Source of the DNA: Sisyra terminalis | Taxonomy: Eukaryota; Arthropoda; Insecta; Neuroptera; Sisyridae | Reading direction: 5' to 3' | Assembly: GCA_958496175.1 (NCBI GenBank) | Contig: OY292278.1 | Span: 31,868,001-31,932,000 of the forward strand | Length of the DNA: 64,000 nucleotides | Translations under genes and position numbers: made by a program | Notes under the pieces: model-generated | The model's database searches: none | Told to the model about the DNA's origin: nothing | Seen by the model: only the letters and a program-made list of their open reading frames with translations | Shown: piece after piece, positions 23,417-36,044 of the stretch | Position numbering within the stretch: position 1 is the first letter of the stretch | Layout: each line of letters begins with the position of its first letter

Positions 23417-23720
23417 TCAGATTCTCAAGCAGAAATCAGCAATCGTATTAAGATTCCAATAACTTTGACATCGCTTTTCCATTATGCGAATGCCTTGATG
23501 CAAACGTTTTCCCTGTTTTTTATTTAAGGCACCTAAATTTTCTGGAAAATAATTTAAATAACTAAAACGAAATTGTAACTTAATGATCGTGTTGCATCCC
23601 AGTTGCATCAATGCTTTGTTTCATGTTTGGGTGCACAAAACGCATTGAATAATCCTGGCACATATTCGGAACCAAATTCGGATACTCTATTTTCAGAGTC
23701 GCTGCTCGTATCTACTCAAC
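23417..23720 (-). pseudogene. Remnant of an arthropod repetitive ORF
   Basis: The minus frame reads FSYLNYFPENLGALNKKQG followed by KRLHQGIRIMEKRCQSYWN and ADFCLRI. This is close to the C-terminal motif (FPENLG..EQGERFHQDI..ME.RYQG.W......ADYCW) of an ORF that recurs in many arthropod genomes, whose function I do not know. Several typical residues are changed and the frame is short, so it is a decayed piece, probably transposon-derived. Confidence 0.6.
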
Positions 23721-23965
23721 AGTAAGAAGATATTTAAACATATCTTCTAAGATTTCTTAAACTTAAACTTTTTTTTGACCCAAATATTTTGAATTTTCTA
23801 AAAATATTCAAAAAATGTTCACCTTAGAGTAAAATTAGACGATTTTTAATTACCGTACCAACTTTTTTCGATAATAAAGATTCTTATTCAATACTAATAA
23901 TTATGAAATTTGATCCAGTTATATGTACGGACTAAAAATATTTCTTTTTAATTTACCGTCACGAT

Positions 23966-24126
23966 ACTTACCGCCACTTTATATCTACTGTGGTCTTTAG
24001 TGACTCTAGAGTTAATAAAAATCTGTAAATCGAAAAACATTGAAAATTTGCTTCATAAGAAATTTGAACCCTATTCCAACTAGTTTTGGAGTGTTAACCT
24101 TGACCACTCGGCCACCAGTAGGCTTT
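23966..24126 (-). mobile_element. tRNA-derived SINE, minus copy
   Basis: Near full length. Read on the minus strand it has GCCTACTGGTGGCCGAGTGG (A box), a decayed B box (AGGGTTCAAATTTC), then the body through ACTCTAGAGTCACTAAAGAC and GGCGGTAAG. Among the better-preserved copies. Confidence 0.8.
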
Positions 24127-25529
24127 AAAACTATTGATCATCATTGTAAGCATTAACCAGAGATTTATTTGAAAAATTCAATTCAATTAAAAGGAAAATT
24201 GTAATTTCTCGCGAATTCCAATTAGTTTTACGACTACTTCAAGTCTTCAACTATACTCAAACGAATTATATATGGCATATATGTGCTATAATTCAAATTA
24301 ATGCACAAAACTTAAAACTGAGAAACTTACATTAATGTATTACTAGTTGCATAAGTATAACTTTCAATAAAATATCATGAGGCATTTTGAGGGTTACTTT
24401 TTCCTAGTAAGCTTATTGTGGCGGTTTTCAGTAGACGATCTTTATCTGAATATTTTTGCGACAAAATGTTTTTTCTATGTGGAGAAGTAAGACAATTTTA
24501 CCCCTACAAATCAATCACAATTCGGGGGTAAGGAATTATATAAAGAGTAGTTATCTTCAATAGATATCGATGATTTGACCACTCTTTTAAAAAATATTAT
24601 AAAAAAATAGGGTTTTAAAATAAACTATTAAAAATGAAAAGTTTAATTTGTATATTATCATTTGTGGATAGAAAGGAGGTTTTAATTAAAAAGGATAGCT
24701 GTTTTATTATAAGGATTAGTTCTCTATTGCAAAGTTTACTATTTGGTTAACTACTATCTTGTAAACATTAAGATCTGATATTTGCAAATGGTACAAATTG
24801 ATAATGAATTAGACTAGACCAAAATAATTTTATACCTATATATAGTTTTCAGTTTTAATGGGGAAAAATTTGGGGAAACTCAATGATTCATTTTCATGTG
24901 CTGAAATGAGATTCAAAACAAATTATTGTTTAATTATTATTAAATGTTTACAAAGTATAGTTCGTTTTCTGTTAGAAATTTTAGATGTTTCGGCTTCTTT
25001 CTTCTATTATGTAAAGTGTGACGAAAGATTTAATGCTTGAATTTCTTTAGAAATTTCGAAAACATTCGAAGTACAGTGACGTTTTGCTACGATCGCTGAT
25101 TATAGCGAAAAAAACAATACATTCTTTTTGAAGTCCTTCATCGATTTATCAGCTACTATAGATAAATGCAGTAGCATATTTTAATCAAATTTTAAATTTG
25201 TTTTCGCAAAAATACGTCTTAAGATAAGAAGAAGTTTAAAATATTTTCAACAAATTCTCCGGGGTTAACGTCTAAAACCTGTTATTTAAATATTTTCGAT
25301 GTATTTAATAATATTTTCCCTAAAATGTTATTGACTGTTTTTCATTGAATTTTCCGATCTGAAGTTGGCTATAGTTCCAGCACGACAAATCCGGTAAATC
25401 TGTCTAAAAACATTGTAACATTTTGATATTCTTCCTCGTTAAAATACCCATTAAAAAGAATTTCATTTTATAGAGTTACCTTTATCATGATTAGGTATAA
25501 CTTTTAAGAAAAGAAAACTCTTCTTAACA
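24127..25529. other. Intergenic, no supported feature
   Basis: AT-rich with chance ORFs only; no repeat recognised. Confidence 0.4.
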
Positions 25530-26350
25530 TCCTATTTTGCAATTGAAAGTTGTCCTTTTTGAAACTTTAAAATGAAATTGTGGCTGTCCTTTTGCACAAA
25601 GGACAAAAATATTTTCAGATTACTTTTATGTAAGGGCATTTTTTTATAATCCAGGGAGAAAATTAACCCTTATTATGAAATGTCACTACATGTAATCGAC
25701 CAATTTCAGGCCAAATTTTCTTCATGCACTTTCCCCTTCTTAACTTTCCGCTTAATTCTTCCCCGCAAATATCCTTAAAATGCAAAATTTTTGTTGAAGA
25801 TGTTAAAGATGATTCAGTCCATCATATTCCGCTCATTTTTTGGGAAGAAAACTGTGCCTTACATCCTTACTTTACAATTGCAAATGTCCTTCTTGAAACT
25901 TTAAAATGAAATTGTGGCTGTCCTTTTTCAGGGAGGATAACAAATATTTCACAAAACTAGTCAAGAGAGCATTGTTTCATAAGTCGCTGAAAAAAATTAA
26001 CTTTTTTATGGAAATCGTGCCCCTTCCCTTCCCCCAAAAAGGATCAATTTTAGGCCTGTGTCGATATAGCAAATTGGCCATCTTTCACTACATTATTCTA
26101 AAGTAGTATTTTTTAAAATAAAGATGTTTTTATACTTTTATCTATGTACGATCCCACCAAAAATAATATGATAATTTCAAAAAAACCTCCCCCATATCCT
26201 AATTTTAAAATTGAAATTGCCACGATAGAGCATTGTTTCACAAATCATTGAAAAAATAGCCCTTATAAGGAAATTTTTCCCTCCTAAAAAGAACCAATTT
26301 TAGGCCATCTTCAATCACCATGTTAGCTCCCCACTCTTGACTCCATTGTT
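25530..26350. repeat. Diverged tandem repeat, about 330-bp period
   Basis: Three degenerate units begin near 25535, 25865 and 26195. Units 1 and 2 share GAAACTTTAAAATGAAATTG and TGGCTGTCCTTTT. Units 2 and 3 share AGAGCATTGTTTCA and CCAATTTTAGGCC-like words. Two short + ORFs at 25724-26106 lie within it and look accidental. Confidence 0.55.
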
Positions 26351-27262
26351 GTCAAAAAAGGATCCTTGAAAATAAATGTATTTTTGTATAGCTATCTACA
26401 CCATGATTCAGCCAAAAATTACAAAAATAATCAGAATATAATAATGCTGCATTATTGGTTTTCCATTACTGATAAAGTATATTTAAAGCAATTTTATTTA
26501 TTTCATTAATTGCTTATTAAATTTAAAAAAAATATTTGAGTGTTTTAAGTATCTATCAGTTCATTATTTATTCAAATATTTACTTAGAAAAATATAATAT
26601 TTAAGCCGAAATTGTACTAAGCCTTTTATTTATACTCCTATAAGTGAAATAGCAAGAAACATTTGTTTAAAAAATAACTTCAAATATTTGTTCTTCGTAA
26701 AATCTTGGGTCAGGGTTTTTTCAGCTTTAACTATCAAAAACAGCTACTATTTCTAGGTCAGATTTTTTATTAGTAAATTAATAAAATGAAATTTGATCAT
26801 TTGATGTACTATTCGGAAGATTTAACAAATTAAAAGTTATATAATTTTTAGTATAAGTCTTTTCAAAATTATATGTTTCTCAGTTCTCTTTATATGCGAA
26901 CTATTTTTCTTATGCGGCTTTCATAAGTAGAAGTTGTTTTTAAAAAATGACTATTTTAGACCATTGATGACCATTGGTGATAATTCTAAAGAAAAAAACA
27001 GTGTGCATACTTATGTACGCGCGTGAGAAGTTATACTTCTTTGGTATAGTTAAAAATATGTTTTTAATCCACTGCCGTAGCCTCTTCCGGTAGTGCCTGA
27101 ACTGGCACGTCAGTTATGTAAAGCTTTTGATTACTAAAATATGATACAATTTTAAACACAAATTACTTTTAATATAAGATAAGGACAAAGAATAAAAAGA
27201 TTTAAATACATCCATGTTAGTGGAATGCAAATATAATAATTACTGGCTCAAATTCGAACTAC
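26351..27262. other. Intergenic, no supported feature
   Basis: AT-rich, nothing recognisable. Confidence 0.35.
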
Positions 27263-27362
27263 CATGTCATTAGTTTCAACTGTCATTTCGATTTCATTCA
27301 ATTACTAATTTTAGTCATTTGTCAGTTGTGTCAGTGTTGGCCTGTAAATATTTCATGGAATA
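27263..27362 (+). repeat. Direct repeat, copy 1 of 2
   Basis: About 100 bp shared with 27917-28015: TTTCAACTGTCATTTCGATT, TCATTCAATTA, TTTGTCAGTTGTGTCAGT, then a TTGG.C-G-TAATATTT-like block. It may be part of a longer, decayed element duplicated in tandem with a 650-bp spacing. Confidence 0.55.
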
Positions 27363-27916
27363 TAACTGGGTTTCAAATAAAAGATTAAATTGGCTATTTA
27401 TACATAGATACTATATGTTTACACATTTGGTTACTTATACAAAATGTATATTACATATATGAGTTATCCGTTTAACCGAATTAGCAAATTGGGTAACATG
27501 TTTGAAAAATACTTATCAAAAACCTTTACCATATAGAAGTAGATTCTTGCCATTAAATATCATGTTAGATACATAAAAAAATCCAAAATAGCAACGTCCT
27601 AAAAATTATATTTATACAATAGTGATTGTATATGTTATTTACCCATTTATATTTATGTATTGAAACTTATTTTTAATTCAAATATAGAAAATTATAATGT
27701 AATGTATCAATCGACTTTTATTATATTATTTTAAAAATTACAATAAATAACTTCAGAAAAATATCTTTCTTTTAAATGCATTAATTCTCATAATAATAAT
27801 AGGCTAACGTATATAATATGTATGCTTATATTTCGGCAAAGGTGGACAAATATTGTAAACACATACGTATGAGTGAAATACCATCATTGTTTTAAACTTG
27901 AACAGAATGATTGTTG

Positions 27917-28015
27917 TTTTAGTTTCAACTGTCATTTTGATTTCATTCAATCAATTGCCAATTTTTACAATTTGTCAGTTGCGTCAGTATTGGGCGGTTA
28001 ATATTTTACGGGAAA
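27917..28015 (+). repeat. Direct repeat, copy 2 of 2
   Basis: Second copy of the 27263 repeat, about 80 percent similar by eye. Confidence 0.55.
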
Positions 28016-30125
28016 TTACTACTTAGTTGTGTATTAATATGGATATTGTTTAGACTGTAAAATTCGAAAATATTTAGTTCAACGATATCTATCTTCTCCA
28101 TGTTCTAAAGGTTCTAACCGTTCTGACTATTTTTAACTGTTCATTAGCTATAACTTCGTATCTGATTCGGGATTCGAGTCCTCTCCCCTCGAGTTCCCCG
28201 ATAAACGAAAAACATATTCCAACATATGCGAGTGCTGGGCGTTTAACTTGATCGATGCGATAGAGTGTTTTAGTCGTCTTACTACTATGCATATCGCTCC
28301 CAAAAATCGGCCAGATTTTGCCCGCTTGAACCGTTGTTTCTCACTAACCGTTTGCGAGCAACTTCATACTGTTACTTTAAAGCACGTTTTAAACCGTAAT
28401 TTTTTTAACAATTCACTCTCATGTAGAAGGAATATGTAGAGAGATTATATTTTTTTTAAATTTAATAATATTTTTAAGGAATGTAAGCGTTTTGATAAAA
28501 ATATGCTTAATTAACATTTTAGATGGAATATGGTAAGGAAGGTAAAACTAAATTATTATTTTTTTAAATTTAGTTAAAAAAAATTTACGCGATTGTCGGT
28601 ATATACTAAGTAAGTCATTGGTTTAGTTTTATGCTGTTTTAAAAAAATATGGAGCGTATCCTTTATTTTTTTACGTACGAATAATCTTTTTTGTGTGATT
28701 TTTTTTAATGCGTTTTTCTGTAGAACGCAGCTACCGCATTAAAAGAGAAGCGAGTGTACTTTGATATTATATATACACGTTCGTGGCATTCGAAATAATT
28801 TTTTTTATCGCAAGTCATGTGCATAATTTTAACTTTTACTGAGAATTTTTTTGCCACTAAATACTTAGAAATATGATAATTCTACCAAATTAATTAATAT
28901 TTTTGAAAAATATTTTTCACATAAATTTTATTTTTTGTAGATTAAAATTGATTATTATAATTGTACGAAGATTTCATGTTATTACCTACTTGAAACACAC
29001 TTAATAATAATCAATTTTTTTGATAAAATGTGCAGTATATTTTATAAAAATTAGCTAAGTGTTCAATAGTAAAAAGGATAAAAAAACAACTATTGTTAAT
29101 TTTTTTGTTGTCTTACAATAATTTGACGTCAGTTTAGCTCAGAAAATTTCCTTTTCCTTCACAATAGTTAGCATAACACAAAGCGAAAGTAATCATAATT
29201 AGTTTTCGTTTAATATCCTGTGACAATAATTATTTGCCATTGACCTTTTATGTCTATCCAAATGATTGTTAGATGTATGTATGCATCTTATCTCCTTATC
29301 TGATACGTTTTAATGCAATTATGTTGTACTTTCATTACACAAAGTGCAAGATTGCATAATACATCAAAAAATGTGCAAAATTTTTCCCTACGATTATATT
29401 ACACTTATCTACGAAATGAATTTTCAATAAAATGTTCATTATGACATAAACATTACGCGCTTAATCTGTAGCATGCGTTTATAAAAACGATACCAATCTC
29501 ACGTAATCTTCAATAGTTAAATTATGTGACAATTAGAATTAAATATAGATGTAATTGAACGTGTGATTTGTTCATACGTTTACAAGAGGCGTATTTGTGC
29601 GTATTTTCATATTGGACACGGTCCAATGTATATTTTTGCTTTCATTACAATTTGCCAAATTAGATTTATTTAGTTTCAACTTTTCGTCATTGAAATTTTT
29701 AAGTCCAAACTCGCATTGTTTTAAATCCGCATTGAAGAGCACAAAAAACTTGTTCTATTTTTGGAGTTTATACCTTAAAAAAAATTATTAATCATCAAAA
29801 ATTATGTACATTGACCTTGTTGGAAATAAAAACATGAAAAAACTAACAATTTTATGAAAAAAAAAAATAATAAATTTCCAGGCACTGAATTTCATGATTT
29901 TACGAAAGATAATTTTATGACTACCTATATCTGTTCGAAATAGAACTTTATTTGCGAAATTTTATTTTTTTCTGTAATATAGTACATATATGTTCCAATT
30001 TCAAATATGATCGGCTTAGTAATAATTATTAAAAGTAAGAACATATAAAATGATGTAGAATTATCCAATTTTTGAAAAATCATAAAACTTCTAATTATTA
30101 AACTTTGTTTAATTTTCTTTGTTTA
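28016..30125. other. Intergenic, no supported feature
   Basis: A less AT-rich patch at 28090-28400 is open for about 65 codons on both strands. It includes a GGGATTCGAGTCC word like a tRNA B box, but no A box or cloverleaf could be found at the right distance. Otherwise nothing. Confidence 0.35.
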
Positions 30126-30290
30126 ATAGCCTACGGGGGGCTGAGAGTTATGATGGCCTCTCTGAAACTTGTAGGTGATGAGTCGATACTTGTATCCAGC
30201 AAATTTTCAATACCTCTAGATTTACGGTTTTTTATTAACCCTACAGTTGCTAAAGTCTTGGCAGTTATAAAGTGACGATAAACAACAAAA
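30126..30290 (+). mobile_element. tRNA-derived SINE, old plus copy
   Basis: Aligns along the whole family consensus from the tRNA-like head (decayed GGCTGAGAGTT in place of GGCCGAGTGGT) through TTTTCAATA, TTTATTAACCCTAC and TATAAAGTGACGATAAACAA. Both Pol III boxes are badly mutated. Confidence 0.6.
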
Positions 30291-30342
30291 ATTAACTATG
30301 TCATGATCCGAGATGTTTTTAAACTGATGTGTATCTATTAAT

Positions 30343-30458
30343 CCTTTATAACTACTTAAGTCTAAGGCGACTCTATCGTTTATGGAAATCCGTAAACCGG
30401 GAGATATATAAGGAGCATAAAACTTATTTATTAGGTACGAGATTTGAACTCACTATAT
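30343..30458 (-). mobile_element. SINE fragment, minus
   Basis: Weak match: GGCGACTCT..., GGAAATCCGTAAACCGGGAG and TACGAGATTTGAACTCA follow the order of the family body and B box. It lacks the head's A box. Confidence 0.45.
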
Positions 30459-30715
30459 CATTAATACTTTATATAATTTACATTCATGGATAATTCATTC
30501 TGAAGATTATAAGCAAATTAAAGTACGTTTATATTATTTATTTAATATTACGACGTCCCGTCGATTTTATTCCGATTACCTCAGGTATCTTTAACACAAA
30601 CTCAAAGATATAGCTACATTTTGTGAATCATTGCTGACATTTTCATAGTAAAAACTTTATATTCATAGATGTTAAAAAAGCATTGTTGAACATTAATAAG
30701 TATTTTATTTATTTC

Positions 30716-30920
30716 CGAGTCACAATTAATAAATTTATGGATAATAATATATGAAATTTTTATATAAAACAAACAACCTATATGAAATTTGTTTACAATT
30801 TTGACAAAATAATCATTACCGGATGATGACAGCCAAAAACTGTTGAAACGCGTCGTAATAAAGAAGAATTTGAGTCATAGGACATATATTATTATCCATT
30901 AATTTAAACATTGTTGAATA
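30716..30920 (+). repeat. Second copy of the hammerhead-like repeat
   Basis: Shares the leading CGAGTCACAATT, then TAATCATTACC, GGATGATGACAG, CTGTTGAAACGCGTCGTAAT and TGAGTCATAGGACATA with the right arm of the 8661 element. Here the stem II candidate ACAG/CTGT pairs perfectly, the stem III word ACGCGT is palindromic, and ATTAC (30815-30819) pairs with GTAAT (30855-30859). The core T is changed to G (CGGATGA). Confidence 0.55.
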
Positions 30921-31980
30921 TAACATTAATAAATCTAGTGAATAATCCGTTAGGCTTTATCCTAACGGAAAAATTTTTACATTTATTCTCATTTGAGGGA
31001 TAAAAATAATTTTACTTACCGTTTTTATTGTTTTTACAAAAGCAATTTTTAGTTTTTAAAAAATCAAATATTTCTGTCAGCTGCTTTAGCTAAAATGAAA
31101 TGAAATTGTGGTAGAGAAGAGATCTCTTCAGCTTAGTAGTTCAAATACAACGTAAGTTGTAATATGCATGGAATGGATGCGGATGAAGTGAGTGTTCCAT
31201 ATAAGGTGTTTGTTTTAAATAATTTGCCGTTAAGGATATTATTTGAACCAAGTTTATGGGATTTTATACATTTTATATTTTTTCAGTGATCATATGTGAT
31301 CCCTTTTTGCAAATATGATATGGTTTAAGGTTTTTTTCAAAATTTGTATATTTATGATTTTTGTCGCATTGATGTTTTGTAAAATTTGAAAATGTTGAAC
31401 TAGGTTTTCTGGGTGTATACTCTTAGTATTTAGATCCAAATGATCCAGTTGGGTCAATGTTGAGTTTTTCACAAGAACTACATTTAATTTTATATATTTC
31501 GGTTATATTTTCCATTGTGATTTGGTGAAAATTTTCACGGTGTTGTTGTTTGTCAAAAATGCGAAGTTTATTTTGTTTTTCTTTAGAAAGTTGGTTATTT
31601 TAATTGAAGTTATTTAGATGAGGAATTTCAGTTTCAATTGGTTATGTTTGGCAATGACTATATTTTCCTAAGAATTATTTTGAACTATATTATATTATAT
31701 TTTATATTTTATTGATCCTTATTAGAACAATACCAGTATAAAAAACTGTCTTCTTTGTCTTTCGATTGTTTGTAACTTAATATTTGAAATAAATTAATAA
31801 TTACCAGTTTCAGTTTAAATTTATTCAAAATTTATAAAATATAATAATTATATATAATAATATAATGATTCAAAATATAATTCAATTTTACTGCATTCTT
31901 AAATTGTTGAAAAACCACTCTCTTAAATAATTTTCCTTAAGCTTCTTTTAAGTTAGTGTTTAATATCGTTTCTAATTGTT
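30921..31980. other. Intergenic, no supported feature
   Basis: AT-rich; nothing recognised. Confidence 0.35.
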
Positions 31981-32090
31981 ATGATCCTTAGCGACTCTAG
32001 ATTGAAAAAAATTTCCTAAATTTAGAAATATTGAAAATTCGATCGTTCCAAGACCCAGCACCTATTAATTTCGTAGCGATCGCCAATAGA
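31981..32090 (-). mobile_element. SINE fragment, minus
   Basis: Body and B-box part only: CTTAGCGACTCTAGATT, ATATTGAAAATTCGATCG, then CCAGCACCTATTAATTTCG. The A-box end is missing or unrecognisable. Confidence 0.55.
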
Positions 32091-32729
32091 ACAACAAATA
32101 GTTAAGCAAATTATAAAACTTATCAAATTATACATTTAATATCAAATAAAGAAACAAAATTGTATCACCCAGACCTACAATTGTTGCTTTATTGCATATA
32201 AAAAGTTGCTATACACACCAGAAACCGGATTTCTACAAAAAAAAAAAACGAAGAATGAAAATATAAACTTAAAAGAAGTATATTAATCCACTAGTAAAAC
32301 TACTGTAGTGAATCGATTTGTTAATTTTTTTGAAAATAACATAATTGTAATATATTTTTTAAATTTTAGCTTCTTAATTTTTTTTAAAGTTCCTACTTTC
32401 GATTTCAGGAAGTAGTTTAACAAAAACTGGATCCCATTATTTCAAGGTGTTTGAAACGTGGGTCGATGAACAAAGAGGACAAGGAAGGTTAACGATATTG
32501 TGGTTTTAATAATTGCTTATATTATTTTATTAAACATATATAATAATATGTACATTTGAAGTTCTATATAATTTGTTTTGCTTTTATCTCTTTAGGTGCT
32601 AAAATTTCATTTTTAAGGTTTATTAGACATATCTGATCCAAAAAATATCAATAAAGAAGTATTTACCAAAAAAAAAAGGTTTATCGCAAAATTTAATTAG
32701 TAATTATTTGATTAAATATACCTAATGCA
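32091..32729. other. Intergenic, no supported feature
   Basis: AT-rich; nothing recognised. Confidence 0.35.
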
Positions 32730-33350
32730 CATGATGTAAGAATAATTTTAAATGTTTTAGAAATGATCTAAACTGACACAAAAACATAATGTAGCTGTTA
32801 ATTTTTAACTTTATCTGATAAAATTTAAGAAATTTTCATTTCGAAATGCAAAAAAAATCGTTAAATTCAAAACCCCAAAAACGAGCTTCTATTAGACCGA
32901 CATTAAAATGACATCACAATACGAAACTTCAGAATCCCATGAACGTTTTTCTATGACAAATGCACTTAAACAATAATAAAAAGGTTGATTTATTAAATCG
33001 TTTAAACATTATGTATTATAACATTTTGTATCTAAACAACTTCTTAAGAAACAATTTATTGTAATTTTTACGGTATAGAAATGTTTTCAATGACGAAAAA
33101 TTGTGAAAAATATTAAAATTTGTGTAAATTATGACTGTTTCTATAGTACCACTCAATTATTTGTTATATTTTGGTTTTAAAACACGTACTGTGACGTCAC
33201 AGAAGACCCATAGGCTTACCCATCGTTTTCAGACTTTAATTTTCTCATTAAAATTAAAATTCTTTTACTACAAAAATGTAAGTTTTTCATAACCTAAAAT
33301 TGGTTTTTCCTCATTTAAATTATGTTTTTAATCGATAAAAAATATGCATA
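32730..33350. repeat. Dispersed repeat of unknown type, copy 2
   Basis: Collinear with 13950-14600. It keeps the AACGAGCTT start, CCCATGAACG, the ACGGTATAGAAATG block, CAATTATTTGTTATATTTTGG, and TGACGTCACAGAAGACCCAT near the end. The first TGACGTCA is mutated here to TGACATCA. No ORF. Confidence 0.6.
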
Positions 33351-33980
33351 ATGTCAATTGTAACATAGCTTATTAGTATTTATTTAATAATACCAGGTTT
33401 CTCCAAATTGGGTTTCATTTTTTCTATTAACTCTTTGTTATAAATTTAAACAATTATAAATAAGCGGATACTCTTTGTATATAGAATTGGAAGAGTGATT
33501 AATAACAACCTTTAAATGAAAAGTTGACTCATTGTTTGCATTTTCATTTTGCATATAATCATTTAGTATAATGAGAAAAATGTGATAAAATTTGAAGCCA
33601 AAATAAAGAAGATAGCATTTAATTATGAATATAATTATCGCCATTAGCATATTATCCTCAAATATAACTTAAACGTAGAGGTGTTTTCGCTCTTTACAAT
33701 TAATTGTAGATATTTATTAGATAACAAATTGTTTTGCTTGCAATACTTTGTATACAATAATTTTTGAATTAACACTATTTTTCAAACTTTAAAACTTAAA
33801 ATTTTAGTTTATAACATTGAATAATTTGATACTTTATGGACTAAACACGTCAATTTTTTTTTACTTTTTTTGCTATTGTCCTCTATAATTTAGCCGGTTA
33901 TTCTACATTTATATCATACTTATTAATAATTTGTTTGTTCTCAAAAAAAAAATATTCACAATTAAATTGATTAGATATAA

Positions 33981-34271
33981 TTGAAGGAATTTGAAGCAAG
34001 AACAAATTTTCCAAATTTTTTAATTTTCCAGATTTTACAATTACTCACTCCATGTCGCTTTGTGTTGGAAAAAAATATGAATCACAGGCGTAAGTTGGCG
34101 ATAGCAGCTACATATTTACGACAATTTTATTTAAAATCATATACCGAAATACAAAAAGTATTCCCAAATATAGTTATTCCTCAAAGAAAACCAAACAGTT
34201 GTGTATTGAATAAAATAGAGCCAAGAAGCATTACTTTTTCTTTTGAAAAGCTTACAATTAGTTTGCATTAA
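33981..34271 (+). CDS. Unassigned ORF, 96 codons
   Basis: A plus ORF with moderately varied composition (RRKLAIAATYLRQFYLKSYT and KVFPNIVIPQRKPNS are the distinctive parts). It is preceded by a possible acceptor (TTAATTTTCCAG at 34020-34031), after which it would still be open. I recognise no family. With 34375-34572 downstream it could be part of a small gene or of decayed transposon or viral coding sequence. It may equally be chance. Confidence 0.15.
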   Translation: MKEFEARTNFPNFLIFQILQLLTPCRFVLEKNMNHRRKLAIAATYLRQFYLKSYTEIQKVFPNIVIPQRKPNSCVLNKIEPRSITFSFEKLTISLH

Positions 34272-34374
34272 CATATTAACTTGTTCAACAACCACCAAAT
34301 TTTCAGACTATAGAAATTTTCAAAAGTAGAAACTTTAGTTTTGAATAAGTAATTAACCATGGTAGTGTGCGCGA

Positions 34375-34572
34375 ATGCAAAGTAATCTAAATAAGAGCAA
34401 TATAAGGAAAAATAGTGCCACCATTTTCTTTTACATTTTTCTACTTCTTGTGATTGGGTATTTTGTGTGTTTAATTAACATGTTTCTTTTGTTTATCAAA
34501 ACTGTAATTTTTCCGTTATTTATTCATGTTTACCAGTACATAGTGGCGGAGTATCCGAATATAAGTACATAA
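34375..34572 (+). CDS. Unassigned ORF with two hydrophobic segments
   Basis: 65 codons. Hydrophilic start (SNLNKSNIRKNS), then two hydrophobic segments (about residues 16-37 and 39-50). AT-rich DNA easily produces Phe/Ile/Leu-rich frames, so this is weak evidence. No promoter, polyA signal or homologous motif was found. Confidence 0.12.
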   Translation: MQSNLNKSNIRKNSATIFFYIFLLLVIGYFVCLINMFLLFIKTVIFPLFIHVYQYIVAEYPNIST

Positions 34573-35210
34573 CTTGTCAAAATAGGCAACATATGTTACG
34601 TAAAACAAAAAAGCTCCTTAATGTTTGGTTATAATTCATATAAAGCGGAAATATGCGCAGATCCCATTGCGCAAAAATTCAAGTCGATTAAGGTGAGGGT
34701 GACTTACCTACATACAATTATTTCTAAGTAAGAACGGTAAGAACCAATGCGTTTTGAAGAATATAGAATAGAAATATATAGATACAATATATAGATTACC
34801 AATAAAAACAATAAAACTTGAATTATAAAAAAGAATAACCGTATAAAATCTGACTTATGATTTTTATTACCGATTTTTATAAACCTTATGGGTTAATCGA
34901 TTTCTATTTAATGAAATATTTTGTTGAAAGTTTAGCTTCCAAATATTTTCCAAATATAATAATTTAATTTTTCTACTACTTATTTTCGTAGAAAAATTGT
35001 TTGGTAAGAAAAATCGTTAAAAAATTTGTTTGGATTTTGTAACCGATTTTGTTTTTGAAAAAATTTTATATTTGCATTTCATTTGAATTATAAAGTTCAA
35101 CATAGTGAAAAAATACAGTGGAGAAATTTTAATATTTGCAAAAATAAATCCATATAATAATAATATAACCAAACGATTGCAGGTCTACTATAGTATATCT
35201 TCTTTTTCAC

Positions 35211-35354
35211 GGTTATTTACCGCCGATTTATAGCCACTAGGATCTTTATGGACTCTAGAGTTTAATTAATATCAGTAAATTGAAAAATAAATATTGAAAA
35301 TTTACTTGTAACGAAATTTGAATCCAGCACCTACTAATTTTAGAGTACTGGTCT
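35211..35354 (-). mobile_element. SINE, minus, 5' end decayed
   Basis: Matches the body well (TTTACCGCCGATTTATAG, GACTCTAGAGTTTAATTAAT, GAAATTTGAATCCAGCACCT) but the A-box end is lost after about 35350. Confidence 0.7.
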
Positions 35355-35881
35355 TATATCATAATATATAAGTCAAATATTGGAATATATTAAGTTATGC
35401 AACCAACATAATATTTACGAATCAAATTAGTTCATCCCCTACAGTTCCAGTGTTTGTTTGAGATTCTAAAAAATTTGCATTTTTTTTATATTTAACGTAT
35501 TACAAGGATTCAAAAAAAAACATGTCAATGTCTCAATTCTTGAGGACTTGAATATTTATTTATTTTTTTTTTAATTAGTTAAAAACTGATCAACATTTCG
35601 TAAATCGTGGGAGGTAGATTTCACACACTTATTTGGGCTATATTTTTATAAGACTTGTCTGAAAACCGGGAACTATTGATATCTATATTCAAAGTTTTAA
35701 ACACAGATTTTACTGACCAACAGAAAATTGAAGTGGAATGGGCTAGGGTGGGCTGAGTCTTAAAAGTGACCTTTTGTAACATGAACTTTTGTACGGCTTC
35801 AAAGCTTACCATCCTACTCACGATACTGGTCGAATTTATTTATGCTCAGGGTCTTATTTTTATTATGTGCCCTAAAACAGG

Positions 35882-36044
35882 CCATTCACGCTCCGACCAG
35901 TAGTTCAACTAGTTGGACTACTTGTTGGATCTTCTAGTTGTCCCTCTAAATAATCCGACAATCCGACTAGACATCCAACTTCCAACAACACCATTCACGG
36001 TTCGAATTTAGATCAAACTTCAAAAGTTGAACCACAAGTTGGAG
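35882..36044. mobile_element. Foldback element, incomplete copy
   Basis: Starts CCATTCACGCTCCGACC like the 280-bp palindrome at 49738, then continues with the equivalent of that element's second half (GGATCTTCTAGTTG, CCGACTAGACATCCAACTTC, CAACAACACC) and stops before the right end. Confidence 0.7.

Noticed and set aside
28130..28200. tRNA or SINE head
   Set aside because: A B-box-like GGGATTCGAGTCC is present, but no A box at the right distance and no family body.
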